Source: Limiplasma sp048370855
GTDB taxonomy: Bacteria > Bacillota > Clostridia > Christensenellales > Aristaeellaceae
Direction of reading: 5' to 3'
Assembly (NCBI GenBank): GCA_048370855.1
Contig: DBGEOK010000039.1
Coordinates: 38,400-102,399, forward strand
Length of the DNA stretch: 64,000 nucleotides
Shown here one piece after another: positions 33,204-40,782 of this stretch. The position numbers were made by a program, and so were the translations under genes. Within the stretch, counting starts at the first letter, position 1. Each line of letters opens with the position of its first letter. A model generated the notes under the pieces. It did no database searches and was not told the DNA's origin. It saw only the letters and a list, made by a program, of their open reading frames with translations.

Positions 33204-33545
33204 AGGCCGGGCGGCAGCGCGAAGGATCGCGCCGTTTTGGACAATCGGCGTAGCCTCCGGCTCGCTTTCGCCTTGGGCGAACCGTTCCGCCCCTCGGTCG
33301 CCGCGCTGGCCGCTGGCGCGCGGGCTGAGGCGAGCCGCGCGCAAAGCCCGCCCGTATTGGCAAAAGAGAACGCGGCGATTTTTTTCGCATGCTGCGGAGC
33401 GCCTGGCTCCCCGGATGAAAATTTTATAAAAATGCGCGTCAAATCCAAAAAAATGGTGGCGCGTATATTTTGTTTATGGTACAATTAAAAATGGCTTTGT
33501 GCCAAAACAAAGCGGCTTTCGCCGTTTGTGGGGGATATAGCGTTG
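33204..33545. other. 342-bp gap, no gene seen
   Basis: GC-rich with a few short inverted repeats (for example TCGCCTTGGGCGA near 33269-33281) in its first two thirds, then AT-richer sequence with the extended -10 promoter of the M24 peptidase at 33477-33485. Confidence 0.5.
33477..33485 (+). promoter_or_regulatory. Extended -10 promoter for the M24 peptidase
   Basis: TGGTACAAT (33477-33485) fits an extended -10 (TGnTACAAT). No good -35 lies 16-18 bases upstream. Confidence 0.45.
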
Positions 33546-34613
33546 ATGGAACGGGTGGAACGGCTGAAAAAGGCGATGCGGCTGGGCGGGCACGAGGGCG
33601 TGCTGCTGAACAACCCAAGCAACATGTTCTATGTATCGGGCTATACCGGCGAGGGGCTGGTACTGATCGGAGAAAGCTTTTGCGCGATTGTGACGGATTT
33701 CCGTTATACGGAGCAGGCGGAGAGCCAGGCGTCGGGCTTCGCCGTTGAAATGACGGAAAAGGGCAAGGCGCACGAGGATATTGTGAACGCCCTGTGCCGC
33801 CGGCATGGTATTGACACCCTTTATTACGAGGACGATACCCTGACCGTGCGCGCGTTTGAGAGCTACCGGGCGGCCATTCACGGCGTGGAATGGAAGCCGG
33901 TCGGCGGCGCGCCCGAGCAGCTCCGCGAGGTGAAGGACGAGGGGGAGCTCGCGCTGATCGCCCATGCGTGCAAGCTGACGGGAGACGCGTTTGAGCGCGT
34001 GCTGCCCAGCATCCGGGAGGGCGTCACGGAGAAGGAGATCGCGCTTGCGCTCGATTTTGATATGATGAGCCATGGCGCGAGCAAGCCTTCCTTTTCCACG
34101 ATTGTGGCGGCGGGCGCGAACGGTTCGCTGCCGCACGCCACGCCGGGGGAGTATAAAATCCGCCGCGGGGACATGATCACCATGGACTTTGGCGCGCTGT
34201 ACGGCGGCTATTGCGCCGATATGACGCGCACCGTCGCGCTGGGCGAGCCGGGCGCGGAGATGAAGCGCGTATACCAGGTGGTGCTGGACGCGCAAAAGCT
34301 GTCGCAGGACGCCGTCGCGGCCGGCAAAAGCTGCCGTGAGATCGACGACCTGGCGCGCGGGTATATTGCGCGGCACGGCTATGAGGGCCGTTTCGGGCAT
34401 GGGCTGGGCCATAGCGTGGGCATTGATATCCACGAAAGCCCGCGGTTTAACCAGGCCGCCACGGCGACGCTGAGGGAAAACCAGGTGATGACCGTGGAAC
34501 CGGGCATATATCTGCCGGGGGTCGGCGGCGTGCGCATCGAAAACACCGTCGTGGTCAAGGCGGGCGGCTGCGAGCCGCTTACGCTGCCCACGCGCGAGCT
34601 CATGATCCTGTAA
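33546..34613 (+). CDS. Xaa-Pro aminopeptidase, M24B family
   Basis: A pita-bread-fold dinuclear metallopeptidase that removes an N-terminal residue before proline. Metal ligands appear in MITMDFGALYGGYCADMTRT (two Asp), GHGLGHSVGIDIHE (His), VMTVEPGIYLPG (Glu) and GGVRIENTVVV (Glu). About 355 residues, usual for the PepP/YqhT group. In many Bacillota this gene lies just before efp, as here (yqhT-efp). The start is ATG 33546; TTG 33543 or GTG 33528 are possible because the GGGGGAT site lies close to them. Confidence 0.93.
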   Translation: MERVERLKKAMRLGGHEGVLLNNPSNMFYVSGYTGEGLVLIGESFCAIVTDFRYTEQAESQASGFAVEMTEKGKAHEDIVNALCRRHGIDTLYYEDDTLTVRAFESYRAAIHGVEWKPVGGAPEQLREVKDEGELALIAHACKLTGDAFERVLPSIREGVTEKEIALALDFDMMSHGASKPSFSTIVAAGANGSLPHATPGEYKIRRGDMITMDFGALYGGYCADMTRTVALGEPGAEMKRVYQVVLDAQKLSQDAVAAGKSCREIDDLARGYIARHGYEGRFGHGLGHSVGIDIHESPRFNQAATATLRENQVMTVEPGIYLPGVGGVRIENTVVVKAGGCEPLTLPTRELMIL

Positions 34614-34667
34614 GCGAACAGCCATACTACCACAATCATACTTCAATCAAATGAGGAGGAACCGACC

Positions 34668-35225
34668 ATGATTACGGCAGGCGATTTCAGGAAGGGCATT
34701 ACCATTGAATGGGACGGCGGCGTATGGAATATTGTGGATTTTCAGCATGTAAAGCCCGGCAAGGGCGCCGCCTTTGTGCGTACCAAAATTAAAAACATCA
34801 TGACGGGCGCGGTGGTGGAGCGCAGCTTTAACCCCACCGATAAAATGCCGCGCGCCATTGTGGAAACCAAGGAAATGCAATATGTCTATAACGACGGCGG
34901 CCTGTATTATTTTATGGACGTCGACACCTATGAGCAGCTTCCGCTGAACGCCGACCAGGTGGAGGACGCCATTCCCTTCGTTAAAGAAGGGACCAATGTG
35001 ACCGTGAAATTTTTTAAGGGCAGCGCCTTCAGCGTGGCGGCCCCCAACTTTGTGGAGCTGGAGATTACGGATACGGAGCCGGGCTTCAAGGGCGACACGG
35101 CCAGCAACACCTATAAGCCGGCGACGGTGGAAACGGGCTATACGGTCCAGGTGCCCTTGTTTATCAACACGGGCGACCATATCCGCATCGATACCCGCAC
35201 GGGGGAGTACATGGAGCGCTGCTAA
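34668..35225 (+). CDS. efp: Translation elongation factor P
   Basis: EF-P rescues ribosomes stalled at polyproline. Three OB-type domains in 185 residues; the domain I loop carries the modifiable Lys in HVKPGKGAAFVRTK, and the C-terminal GDHIRIDTRTGEYMER is canonical. The ribosome-binding site is GAGGAGG. The modification enzyme is not in the window. It forms a block with the M24 peptidase before it and the acidic zinc-ribbon protein after it. Confidence 0.97.
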   Translation: MITAGDFRKGITIEWDGGVWNIVDFQHVKPGKGAAFVRTKIKNIMTGAVVERSFNPTDKMPRAIVETKEMQYVYNDGGLYYFMDVDTYEQLPLNADQVEDAIPFVKEGTNVTVKFFKGSAFSVAAPNFVELEITDTEPGFKGDTASNTYKPATVETGYTVQVPLFINTGDHIRIDTRTGEYMERC

Positions 35226-35265
35226 GCGCCGGATCGTTTTCGCGGCCAAATGAAAGGAGAAGCAT

Positions 35266-35688
35266 ATGGGCAATTTAACCGATCGCACCGCGTATCTCCG
35301 CGGCTTGGCGGAGGGTATGGGGCTGGAAAAGGACAGGAACGAAAACAAGCTCATGCTCGAAATGCTGAGCGTGATGGATGAAATGGCGCAGAAGATTGGC
35401 GATCTGGACGCCGACATTGGCGAGATGGAAGAGTACGTGGACGGCATCGACTCCGACCTGTCCGATCTGGAGGAAGTGCTGTTTGGCGAAGAAGACGATG
35501 ACGATGACGAAGACGGCGAGGAGAACGGCGACTACGACGACGAGGAGGAGCTTGCGTTTGACTGCCCTCACTGCGGCAAAAGCGTAATGATTAAGGCGGC
35601 GGACATTGATTTTGACGAAAGCCCCGTATGCGAGTCCTGCGGGAAGCCCTTCTTTACCGACGCCCCGGAGGAAGAGGACGGCGAGTAG
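35266..35688 (+). CDS. Small acidic zinc-ribbon protein (CD1247 N-terminal-like)
   Basis: 140 residues. The N-terminus (DRTAYLRGLAEGMGLEK) and helical middle resemble a family annotated in clostridia as CD1247 N-terminal domain proteins, from memory. A run of Asp/Glu (residues 75-95) precedes a four-Cys zinc ribbon (CPHCGK and CESCGK). No enzyme motif is present. It follows efp by 40 bases with AAAGGAGAAG before its ATG and is probably co-transcribed. Function unknown. Confidence 0.75.
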   Translation: MGNLTDRTAYLRGLAEGMGLEKDRNENKLMLEMLSVMDEMAQKIGDLDADIGEMEEYVDGIDSDLSDLEEVLFGEEDDDDDEDGEENGDYDDEEELAFDCPHCGKSVMIKAADIDFDESPVCESCGKPFFTDAPEEEDGE

Positions 35689-35719
35689 CCGACCCGGAAG
35701 GCGGCTTTTGGAGAGACGA

Positions 35720-35742
35720 GACGGCGCGTAGCGCGCCGTCTC
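35720..35742 (+). repeat. Left 23-bp direct repeat flanking element A2
   Basis: A palindromic sequence (CGGCGCG-TAG-CGCGCCG at its core) identical over 23 bases to 35916-35938. With bases 35718-35719 it forms an 11-bp stem. It is not followed by a T tract. Confidence 0.85.
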
Positions 35743-35915
35743 AGATTGTTGATAAACCTATTTGGGGGGTGGTTTGGAGGGGCGACAGCCCCTCCAAATA
35801 AAATCGTATCGCCTGGCTTTGCCAGGCGGGCGGGGAGTTTGCGCCTCCGGCGCAAACAAACCGACAGTCCCCGTCGGAAAAGCTCGCCGAAAGGCGGGCT
35901 TTTTCGACGGCATGT
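35742..35915 (+). repeat. Interspersed structured repeat, family A copy 2 (best copy)
   Basis: Four consecutive hairpins: TTTGGAGGGGC-GACA-GCCCCTCCAAA (35773-35798), GCCTGGC-TTT-GCCAGGC (35811-35827), GTTTGCGCC-TCC-GGCGCAAAC (35837-35857), and an 18-bp stem with GAAA tetraloop (35871-35910). It begins CAGATTGTTGATAAACC. No protein-coding frame is evident. Confidence 0.85.
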
Positions 35916-35944
35916 GACGGCGCGTAGCGCGCCGTCTCTTTTTT
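35916..35944 (+). terminator. Intrinsic terminator / right direct repeat of element A2
   Basis: The stem GACGGCGCG-TAG-CGCGCCGTC followed by TC and a run of six T (35939-35944). Reads as the terminator of the efp operon, now separated from it by element A2. Confidence 0.8.
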
Positions 35945-35955
35945 GGTTTCGCCGC

Positions 35956-35984
35956 TTTACAATCCCACCGGCAGGCTTTATAAT
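35956..35984 (+). promoter_or_regulatory. Vegetative promoter for the ECF S component-coaX operon
   Basis: TTTACA (35956-35961), 17-base spacer, TATAAT (35979-35984). The leader is about 108 bases; no known riboswitch was recognised in it. Confidence 0.8.
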
Positions 35985-36099
35985 GCTTTCAAGGCGCGCC
36001 GCCATCCCACGGGAGGCGGACGGGCCTGTGGCCGCTTGATTCCCAGGTCCCTTATCACGTCGGGTATCGCAATCTGAACTCGAACGGAGGAACGGAGCT

Positions 36100-36819
36100 A
36101 TGACAACCCATGAAATCGCAAGGAAACGGAACCGGCAAAGCGAACTGATTCGGAAGATGGTCGTCGCCGGAATGCTGAGCGCCGTAACGGCGGTGCTCGT
36201 TTTTACGCCAATCGGCATGATTCCATTGCCGCCGCCTCTGCCCTCGGCCACGACGGTGCATGTGCCCGTTATTTTGGCGGCGCTTGCGGAAGGACCTATG
36301 GTCGGCCTGGCGGTTAGCCTTGTCTTTGGCCTGTGCAGCCTGATCCGCGCGTGGGAAACCGGCATGCTCGGGCTGACGCTGTTTTTTCGCAATCCCTTGG
36401 TCAGCGTGCTGCCGCGGCTGCTGGTGCCGTTGGCGGCGCTGGGCGCGTATCTGCTTTGGAAGCGTTTGATAAGGCGCGGCGCCGTAACGGAAAAGGTTGG
36501 CGTGGCGATCGCCGCGGCTGTGGGGTCGGTTGTGAATACGGCGGGCTGTCTGGGCATGATTATCCTCCTGTATCATACGGATCTGACTGTGATGCTGAAT
36601 GAGATGATCTCGGCGGGCAGCGCCAATACGGCCTATTTCAACCATGCGGGCGACTGGCTGGTGGCCGCGGTCGGCCTGCCTAACGGTATTGGCGAGGCCA
36701 TTGTGGCGGCGGTGCTGGTACCGATGATTAAGGCGGCGGTGGACGCCGTCACCAGGCGCGGAGGGCGCGGTCCGGGCGCGCCAAAACAGGTGCGGGAAGG
36801 TGCGGGAAAATCGGCATGA
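36100..36819 (+). CDS. ECF transporter substrate-binding (S) component, probably pantothenate
   Basis: 239 residues with about six membrane segments (for example MVVAGMLSAVTAVLVFTPIG, VPVILAALAEGPMVGLAVSL, VGVAIAAAVGSVVNTAGCLG) and the compact hydrophobic organisation of ECF S components. It overlaps coaX (ATGA). Because coaX phosphorylates pantothenate, this is most likely a PanT-type vitamin B5 transporter; that is inferred from the neighbour. The shared EcfA/EcfT energising module is not in the window. The C-terminus is basic and disordered. Confidence 0.8.
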   Translation: MTTHEIARKRNRQSELIRKMVVAGMLSAVTAVLVFTPIGMIPLPPPLPSATTVHVPVILAALAEGPMVGLAVSLVFGLCSLIRAWETGMLGLTLFFRNPLVSVLPRLLVPLAALGAYLLWKRLIRRGAVTEKVGVAIAAAVGSVVNTAGCLGMIILLYHTDLTVMLNEMISAGSANTAYFNHAGDWLVAAVGLPNGIGEAIVAAVLVPMIKAAVDAVTRRGGRGPGAPKQVREGAGKSA

Positions 36820-37583
36820 TCTTTACGATGGATGTAGGCAATACCAATATCAAGACAGCGTTGTTTGAAGGAACGGAAATGCGGAAATACTGGCGGATAT
36901 CCACCAGCAAGACCTATACCTCGGATGAGTACGGCCTGATCCTGAGCGGGCTGTTCAGCCATGAGGGGTACGACCTGCGGTCCGTGGAGGGCGTGGTGAT
37001 ATCCAGCGTCGTGCCTACGATTAACTTTACGCTGGAGCATATGTGCCAGAATTATTTTGGAAAAGCGCCGATGATGGTGGCGCCCGGGATTAAGACGGGC
37101 ATCAACCTGAAGTACGAAAACCCGCGCGAGCTGGGCAGCGACCGCATCGCCAACGCCGTGGCCGCACAGTCGGAGTATGGCGGGCCATGCGTGTTCATTG
37201 ATTTTGGCACGGCGACCACCTTTGGGGCTATCGACGCCGGGGGAGCCTTCGCGGGCGGATGCATCTGCCCCGGCCTGAAGATCACCAGCGAAGCGCTGGT
37301 CAGCGGAACGGCAAAGCTGCCGCGGTTTGAGCTTGTTAAGCCGGACCGCGTGATTGGACGGACCACCGTTACCAACCTGCAGGCCGGTTTTATCTATGGC
37401 TATATCGGGCAGGTGGATTATCTGGTGCGAAGAATGCGAATGGAGCTGAACGCGCCGGACGCGCTGGTGGTCGCAACCGGCGGCATGGCGCGGATCGTGG
37501 CGGGGGAGGACAGCGTGATCGATAAGCTGGACGGGCTGTTGACGCTCAAGGGGCTGCGCATCCTGTACGAGCGCAACCGGTAA
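36816..37583 (+). CDS. coaX: Type III pantothenate kinase
   Basis: First step of coenzyme A synthesis, ATP plus pantothenate to 4'-phosphopantothenate. 255 residues with the ASKHA-fold motifs MDVGNTNIK, GSDRIANAVAA, FIDFGTATTFGAID and GGCICPGLKITSEAL, plus VVATGGMA near the end. Type III enzymes are not inhibited by CoA. It is coupled to the ECF S component gene, consistent with vitamin uptake and trapping. Confidence 0.95.
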   Translation: MIFTMDVGNTNIKTALFEGTEMRKYWRISTSKTYTSDEYGLILSGLFSHEGYDLRSVEGVVISSVVPTINFTLEHMCQNYFGKAPMMVAPGIKTGINLKYENPRELGSDRIANAVAAQSEYGGPCVFIDFGTATTFGAIDAGGAFAGGCICPGLKITSEALVSGTAKLPRFELVKPDRVIGRTTVTNLQAGFIYGYIGQVDYLVRRMRMELNAPDALVVATGGMARIVAGEDSVIDKLDGLLTLKGLRILYERNR

Positions 37584-37623
37584 GCGGCGGGCCGGAACCG
37601 GCTTTGGGGAAAGGAAGAGGAGC

Positions 37624-38907
37624 ATGGACAGGGTTGTTAGCGTCGGCTTTTTGGGGTGCGGAAACGTCGGCAGCGGCGTTTGGAGACTGATGAACGGCTT
37701 TGCCAAGGAGATCGCCCACCGCACGGGCCTGCGCTTTGCGGTAAAGCGGGTGCTTGTGCGGGATTTGAGTAAAAAGCGGGGGATTGCTTTTCCCGACGGC
37801 GTTTTGACCGACCGCGTGGAAGACCTGCTGAACGATCCGGAAATTTCGATTGTTCTGGAATTTTTAGGCGGCGAGGAGCCTGCGCATACGTGGGCGATGG
37901 AAGCGCTGAAACGGGGCAAAACCGTCGTAACCGCCAACAAGGTCGCCTTTGCGCTTCATTGGCACGAGCTTCAAAAGGCGGCGAAAGAGAACGGCGCGGG
38001 GCTTTACTATGAGGCCGCCGTGTGCGGCGCTATCCCGATTATCCATACGCTGGAGGAAAGCCTTCAGGCGAACCGCATCGGCAAGATCTATGGCATCGTC
38101 AACGGAACGACCAACTACATTCTCACCCGCATGAGCAAGGAAGGGGAAGACTTTGGCACGGTGCTCGCGGAGGCGCAGAGGCTCGGCCTGGCGGAGCCCG
38201 ACCCGTCCTCGGATGTGGAGGGGCTGGATGCCGCCTATAAGCTGAGCATCCTGGCAAGCCTGGCATTTCATGGCCGGGTGCCGTTTGAAAACGTCTATGT
38301 GGAGGGCATCACAAAGGTGCAATCGGAGGATATCCGTTGCGGGCAGGAGCTTGGGTATACGCTGAAGCTGCTCGCCATCGCCAAGCGCGACGGCCTGCGG
38401 GTGGAAACCCGCGTGCATCCGACCTTTATTCGCAACGATCATCCCTTGGCAAACGTATCCGGGGCGTTCAACGCCGTCTTTCTGGATGGGCATGCCTGCG
38501 GTGAAATGATGTTTATGGGCCGCGGAGCGGGCGACCTGCCGACGGCCAGCGCCATCGTCAGCGATCTTGTGCGCGCCGCCTCCGCGCAGCGGCACCTGTA
38601 CCCGACGTTTGAGAACGAGCTTTTTCCAACCGTGGCGCTGGAAAACAATACGGACTGGAACAGCGCGTTTTATGTGCGCGTGCTCGCGCGGGACAAGCCC
38701 GGCGTGCTGAGCAAAATCGCCCAGACGTTTGCCGACCATGGCGTGAGCATCGCGGCCATGCAGCAAAAGGGCGCGCAGAGCGACGGGCGCGTGAGGGTGG
38801 TGTTTATCACGCACAGGGCCGGTGAAAAGGACATGCAGGACGCGATCCACGAAATCGGCGCGGATGTGGCGACGGTGGAAAGCATGCTGCGGGTGGAACA
38901 GGACTGA
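37624..38907 (+). CDS. hom: Homoserine dehydrogenase with ACT domain
   Basis: NAD(P)H-dependent reduction of aspartate semialdehyde to homoserine for threonine and methionine. The 427-residue protein has the Rossmann start VGFLGCGNVGSGVW, KTVVTANKVAFA (active Lys), GIVNGTTNYILTRM, DVEGLDAAYKL and a C-terminal ACT domain (RVLARDKPGVLSKIAQTFADHG) for feedback control by threonine. GGAAAGGAAGAGG precedes the ATG. It lies 40 bases after coaX and may share its transcript. Confidence 0.95.
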   Translation: MDRVVSVGFLGCGNVGSGVWRLMNGFAKEIAHRTGLRFAVKRVLVRDLSKKRGIAFPDGVLTDRVEDLLNDPEISIVLEFLGGEEPAHTWAMEALKRGKTVVTANKVAFALHWHELQKAAKENGAGLYYEAAVCGAIPIIHTLEESLQANRIGKIYGIVNGTTNYILTRMSKEGEDFGTVLAEAQRLGLAEPDPSSDVEGLDAAYKLSILASLAFHGRVPFENVYVEGITKVQSEDIRCGQELGYTLKLLAIAKRDGLRVETRVHPTFIRNDHPLANVSGAFNAVFLDGHACGEMMFMGRGAGDLPTASAIVSDLVRAASAQRHLYPTFENELFPTVALENNTDWNSAFYVRVLARDKPGVLSKIAQTFADHGVSIAAMQQKGAQSDGRVRVVFITHRAGEKDMQDAIHEIGADVATVESMLRVEQD

Positions 38908-38942
38908 ACGCCGGAGCCAGAGAAGCCCTTTGGCTCGATTGT

Positions 38943-38962
38943 ATTCCGCGCCGGCGCGGAAT
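38943..38962. repeat. Perfect 20-bp palindrome after hom
   Basis: ATTCCGCGCC followed by its exact reverse complement GGCGCGGAAT with no spacer. Possibly part of a bidirectional terminator or a protein site; there is no T tract. Confidence 0.6.
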
Positions 38963-38980
38963 TGGGGCTGCGAGGAGGGG

Positions 38981-39067
38981 ACGCTGGGAGGCTCCGCCTC
39001 CCAAGCCCTCCGCCTAAGGGCTTTGCCCTTAGGAATCCCTTTGTTTGGGCCGCGTTCGCGGCCCAAA
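38981..39067 (+). repeat. Interspersed structured repeat, family B copy 1
   Basis: Three hairpins in a row: TGGGAGGC-TCC-GCCTCCCA (38985-39003), CCTAAGGGC-TTT-GCCCTTAGG (39013-39033) and TTTGGGCCGC-GTTC-GCGGCCCAAA (39044-39067). A diverged copy lies inverted at 42713-42800. Both copies sit between convergent genes. Confidence 0.75.
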
Positions 39068-39314
39068 GATGGGGCAAGGCTTGACGGAGGGAAGCGTCAG
39101 CCCGGTGGCGCTGGAAATGGGCGTCAGCCCTGTGAGCTGCTCGCCGAAGGCGAAGGCGAATGGAAGTGCGCCGGAGCGGAGCGTTGCCGTGCGGTTTGGC
39201 CGGAAGCCTTGCGCAGCGCGGTATCCTTGCGGTCTTCCCCGGCAGGGCCGCAGGCGCGGCGGGAAGTCCGTTTCAGCGAAAAAAATCGCCGTCGGGCAAG
39301 CCCCTCGGACGGCT

Positions 39315-39345
39315 ATCGGCATGCCGCGGAAAACGGCATGCCGAT
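39315..39345. terminator. 12-bp hairpin at the 3' end of the ferritin-like gene
   Basis: ATCGGCATGCCG (39315-39326) and CGGCATGCCGAT (39334-39345) pair perfectly around a 7-base loop, 28 bases past the stop of the minus-strand gene. There is no T tract in either direction, so termination is only likely, not certain. Confidence 0.45.
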
Positions 39346-39372
39346 GGGTATGAGCTTGTCACGATTCCGGCG

Positions 39373-40644
39373 TTATACGCGCGCCAAATCCGGCTCCTGG
39401 TCGAGCGCCTTGCGGCCTACCTCCACGTTGTCCCGGGTCCGGCTGCGAAGCTCGGGCACCGGGTTTTCTGCGACCTCGAAGCGGTAATCCTCGCCAAAGC
39501 GGCGAATGTAGCGATCGATCACGTTATGGCTGGCAACGGAGGAAAGATCCTTGTTGACGATATCCTGGTAGCGGAAAAAGTCCGTGTCCGGTTCCAGATT
39601 GCCGACGGGAGTGTAGCTTTCGCGGCAGGCGGTGAGCTGAACGGTTTCGCCCAAAACCTTGCGCACATGGTCGATATTGCTTTCCAGCTTCAAAGGCGCG
39701 GGGAACGTGCCCTCGCCAACCACCTGCTGGTATTCCTTGAGCTCCAGCTTATACAGCAGCTTGGCCGCTTCCGCCAGGTGGGAAAGCTCCTGCTCAAACA
39801 TCATTTCCCAAACCTTCTTAACGTTAGGCTCGGTTTCGGTTTCCAGACAGCTCCAGTATAGGTAGCATTCCGTATATTGGTGCGTCAGCAGCTCCTCCAG
39901 CCAAGTGCAGTTGACATCCATCAGGCTGCCGTACTGGGAAACGTGCTGTTCCTCCACCATGCCGATTTCGCGGTACAGGGCGCGCCCCTCGTCGTTGGGA
40001 TAGGCGCCGCAAATATTCATGTAATAGTTCATGGTCTGCTGCTCGGCGGCGGTGATGATGCCGACGCAAAGCTTGGTTTGCAGCTCCGCGGTCTTGGAAT
40101 CAATCGGCCGCCGGATGGAATCGAACGGGTAACGGTGATGGGCGATTGTCGGCCTGCCGGGCATGATCTCCGTATATCTGCCGACAAGGTTTTCAGCCCG
40201 CACCCCGGTTTCCATATCCAGAAAATCGGCATAGCGGTACAGGTGGTCGAAATCCTCAAGGAGCGCAAAATTCAGGGCGTCGCGCACATGCTCGTCGGGC
40301 TCGCGCTTGGCCAGGTGCGCGGTAAGGTCCACGGCCAACTGTTCATAGCCGATGGTATGCTCCAGCATGGTTTCATCCGCCGGCTTGACGGAACTCAGCA
40401 GCTTTTGCTGCTGCTGCTCGCTCCGGCGGACAAGCGCCAGGGCGCGGCGCACATCCCCGTCCGGGCAATGGCGTGAAAACTGGTGAGAAAACCAGTTGGC
40501 CTCAAATTCCGTCCCGTTCATGAGAATGACGCGCGTGCGCGTATAGGGGTCAACCGTGTGCTTGTCGTAGGGTTTCGCAGCCATGGCCTTCCAATCCATC
40601 AGGCAATTGTCCAGGCGCTTGGCGTTTTCGTGAAATGGATTCAT
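39373..40644 (-). CDS. Large ferritin-like fold protein
   Basis: 423 residues, mostly helical. Two or more helices carry E/H patterns of di-metal ferritin-like proteins: MVEEQHVSQYGSLMD (ExxH), FEQELSHLAEAAKLL (ExxxxH), AEQQTMNYYM and LLEDFDHLYRY. The length is about twice that of a simple ferritin-like protein. The exact family is not recognised; oxygen-defence or metal-handling roles are inference. GGAGGG lies before the ATG at 40644. It is divergent from the LacX-type gene. Confidence 0.65.
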   Translation of the reverse strand: MNPFHENAKRLDNCLMDWKAMAAKPYDKHTVDPYTRTRVILMNGTEFEANWFSHQFSRHCPDGDVRRALALVRRSEQQQQKLLSSVKPADETMLEHTIGYEQLAVDLTAHLAKREPDEHVRDALNFALLEDFDHLYRYADFLDMETGVRAENLVGRYTEIMPGRPTIAHHRYPFDSIRRPIDSKTAELQTKLCVGIITAAEQQTMNYYMNICGAYPNDEGRALYREIGMVEEQHVSQYGSLMDVNCTWLEELLTHQYTECYLYWSCLETETEPNVKKVWEMMFEQELSHLAEAAKLLYKLELKEYQQVVGEGTFPAPLKLESNIDHVRKVLGETVQLTACRESYTPVGNLEPDTDFFRYQDIVNKDLSSVASHNVIDRYIRRFGEDYRFEVAENPVPELRSRTRDNVEVGRKALDQEPDLARV

Positions 40645-40782
40645 GCAATCCCTCCGTTCCGTGTTTTGGTAGCAAGGTTAGTATGCGCGGCGCAGGCGGA
40701 GATATACTTTTCGTCTCGGCAGGGAAAAAGCGCGGCGGAAGCGAAATGAGTAAGCGATATTACCGCAAAGGAGAGCCAGGGC

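Larger units (their letters stand above)
35689..36099. other. 411-bp gap with repeat element A2, terminator and promoter
   Basis: Left copy of a terminator stem (35720-35742), repeat element A2 (35742-35915), an identical stem with T tract (35916-35944), then a vegetative promoter (35956-35984) and leader for the ECF gene. Confidence 0.8.
38908..39372. other. 465-bp gap between convergent genes, with repeat element B1 and palindromes
   Basis: A perfect 20-bp palindrome at 38943-38962, repeat element B1 (38981-39067), about 240 bases of GC-rich sequence with no gene, and a 12-bp hairpin at 39315-39345. Confidence 0.65.

Noticed and set aside
33204..33490. Short frames on both strands in the gap after the LUD gene
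   Set aside because: Arg/Ala/Pro-rich, no ribosome-binding site, and they overlap each other; treated as non-coding.
35742..35915. Family A element as a CRISPR repeat or riboswitch
   Set aside because: There are no regular spacers and copies are scattered. Copies lie at gene 3' ends, not in leaders, so a riboswitch is unlikely.
39001..39861. Long plus-strand frames between hom and the ferritin-like gene and across the latter
   Set aside because: They run through hairpin repeats and antisense to a gene with conserved E/H helices; Arg/Gly/Pro-rich translation is typical of GC-rich shadow frames.
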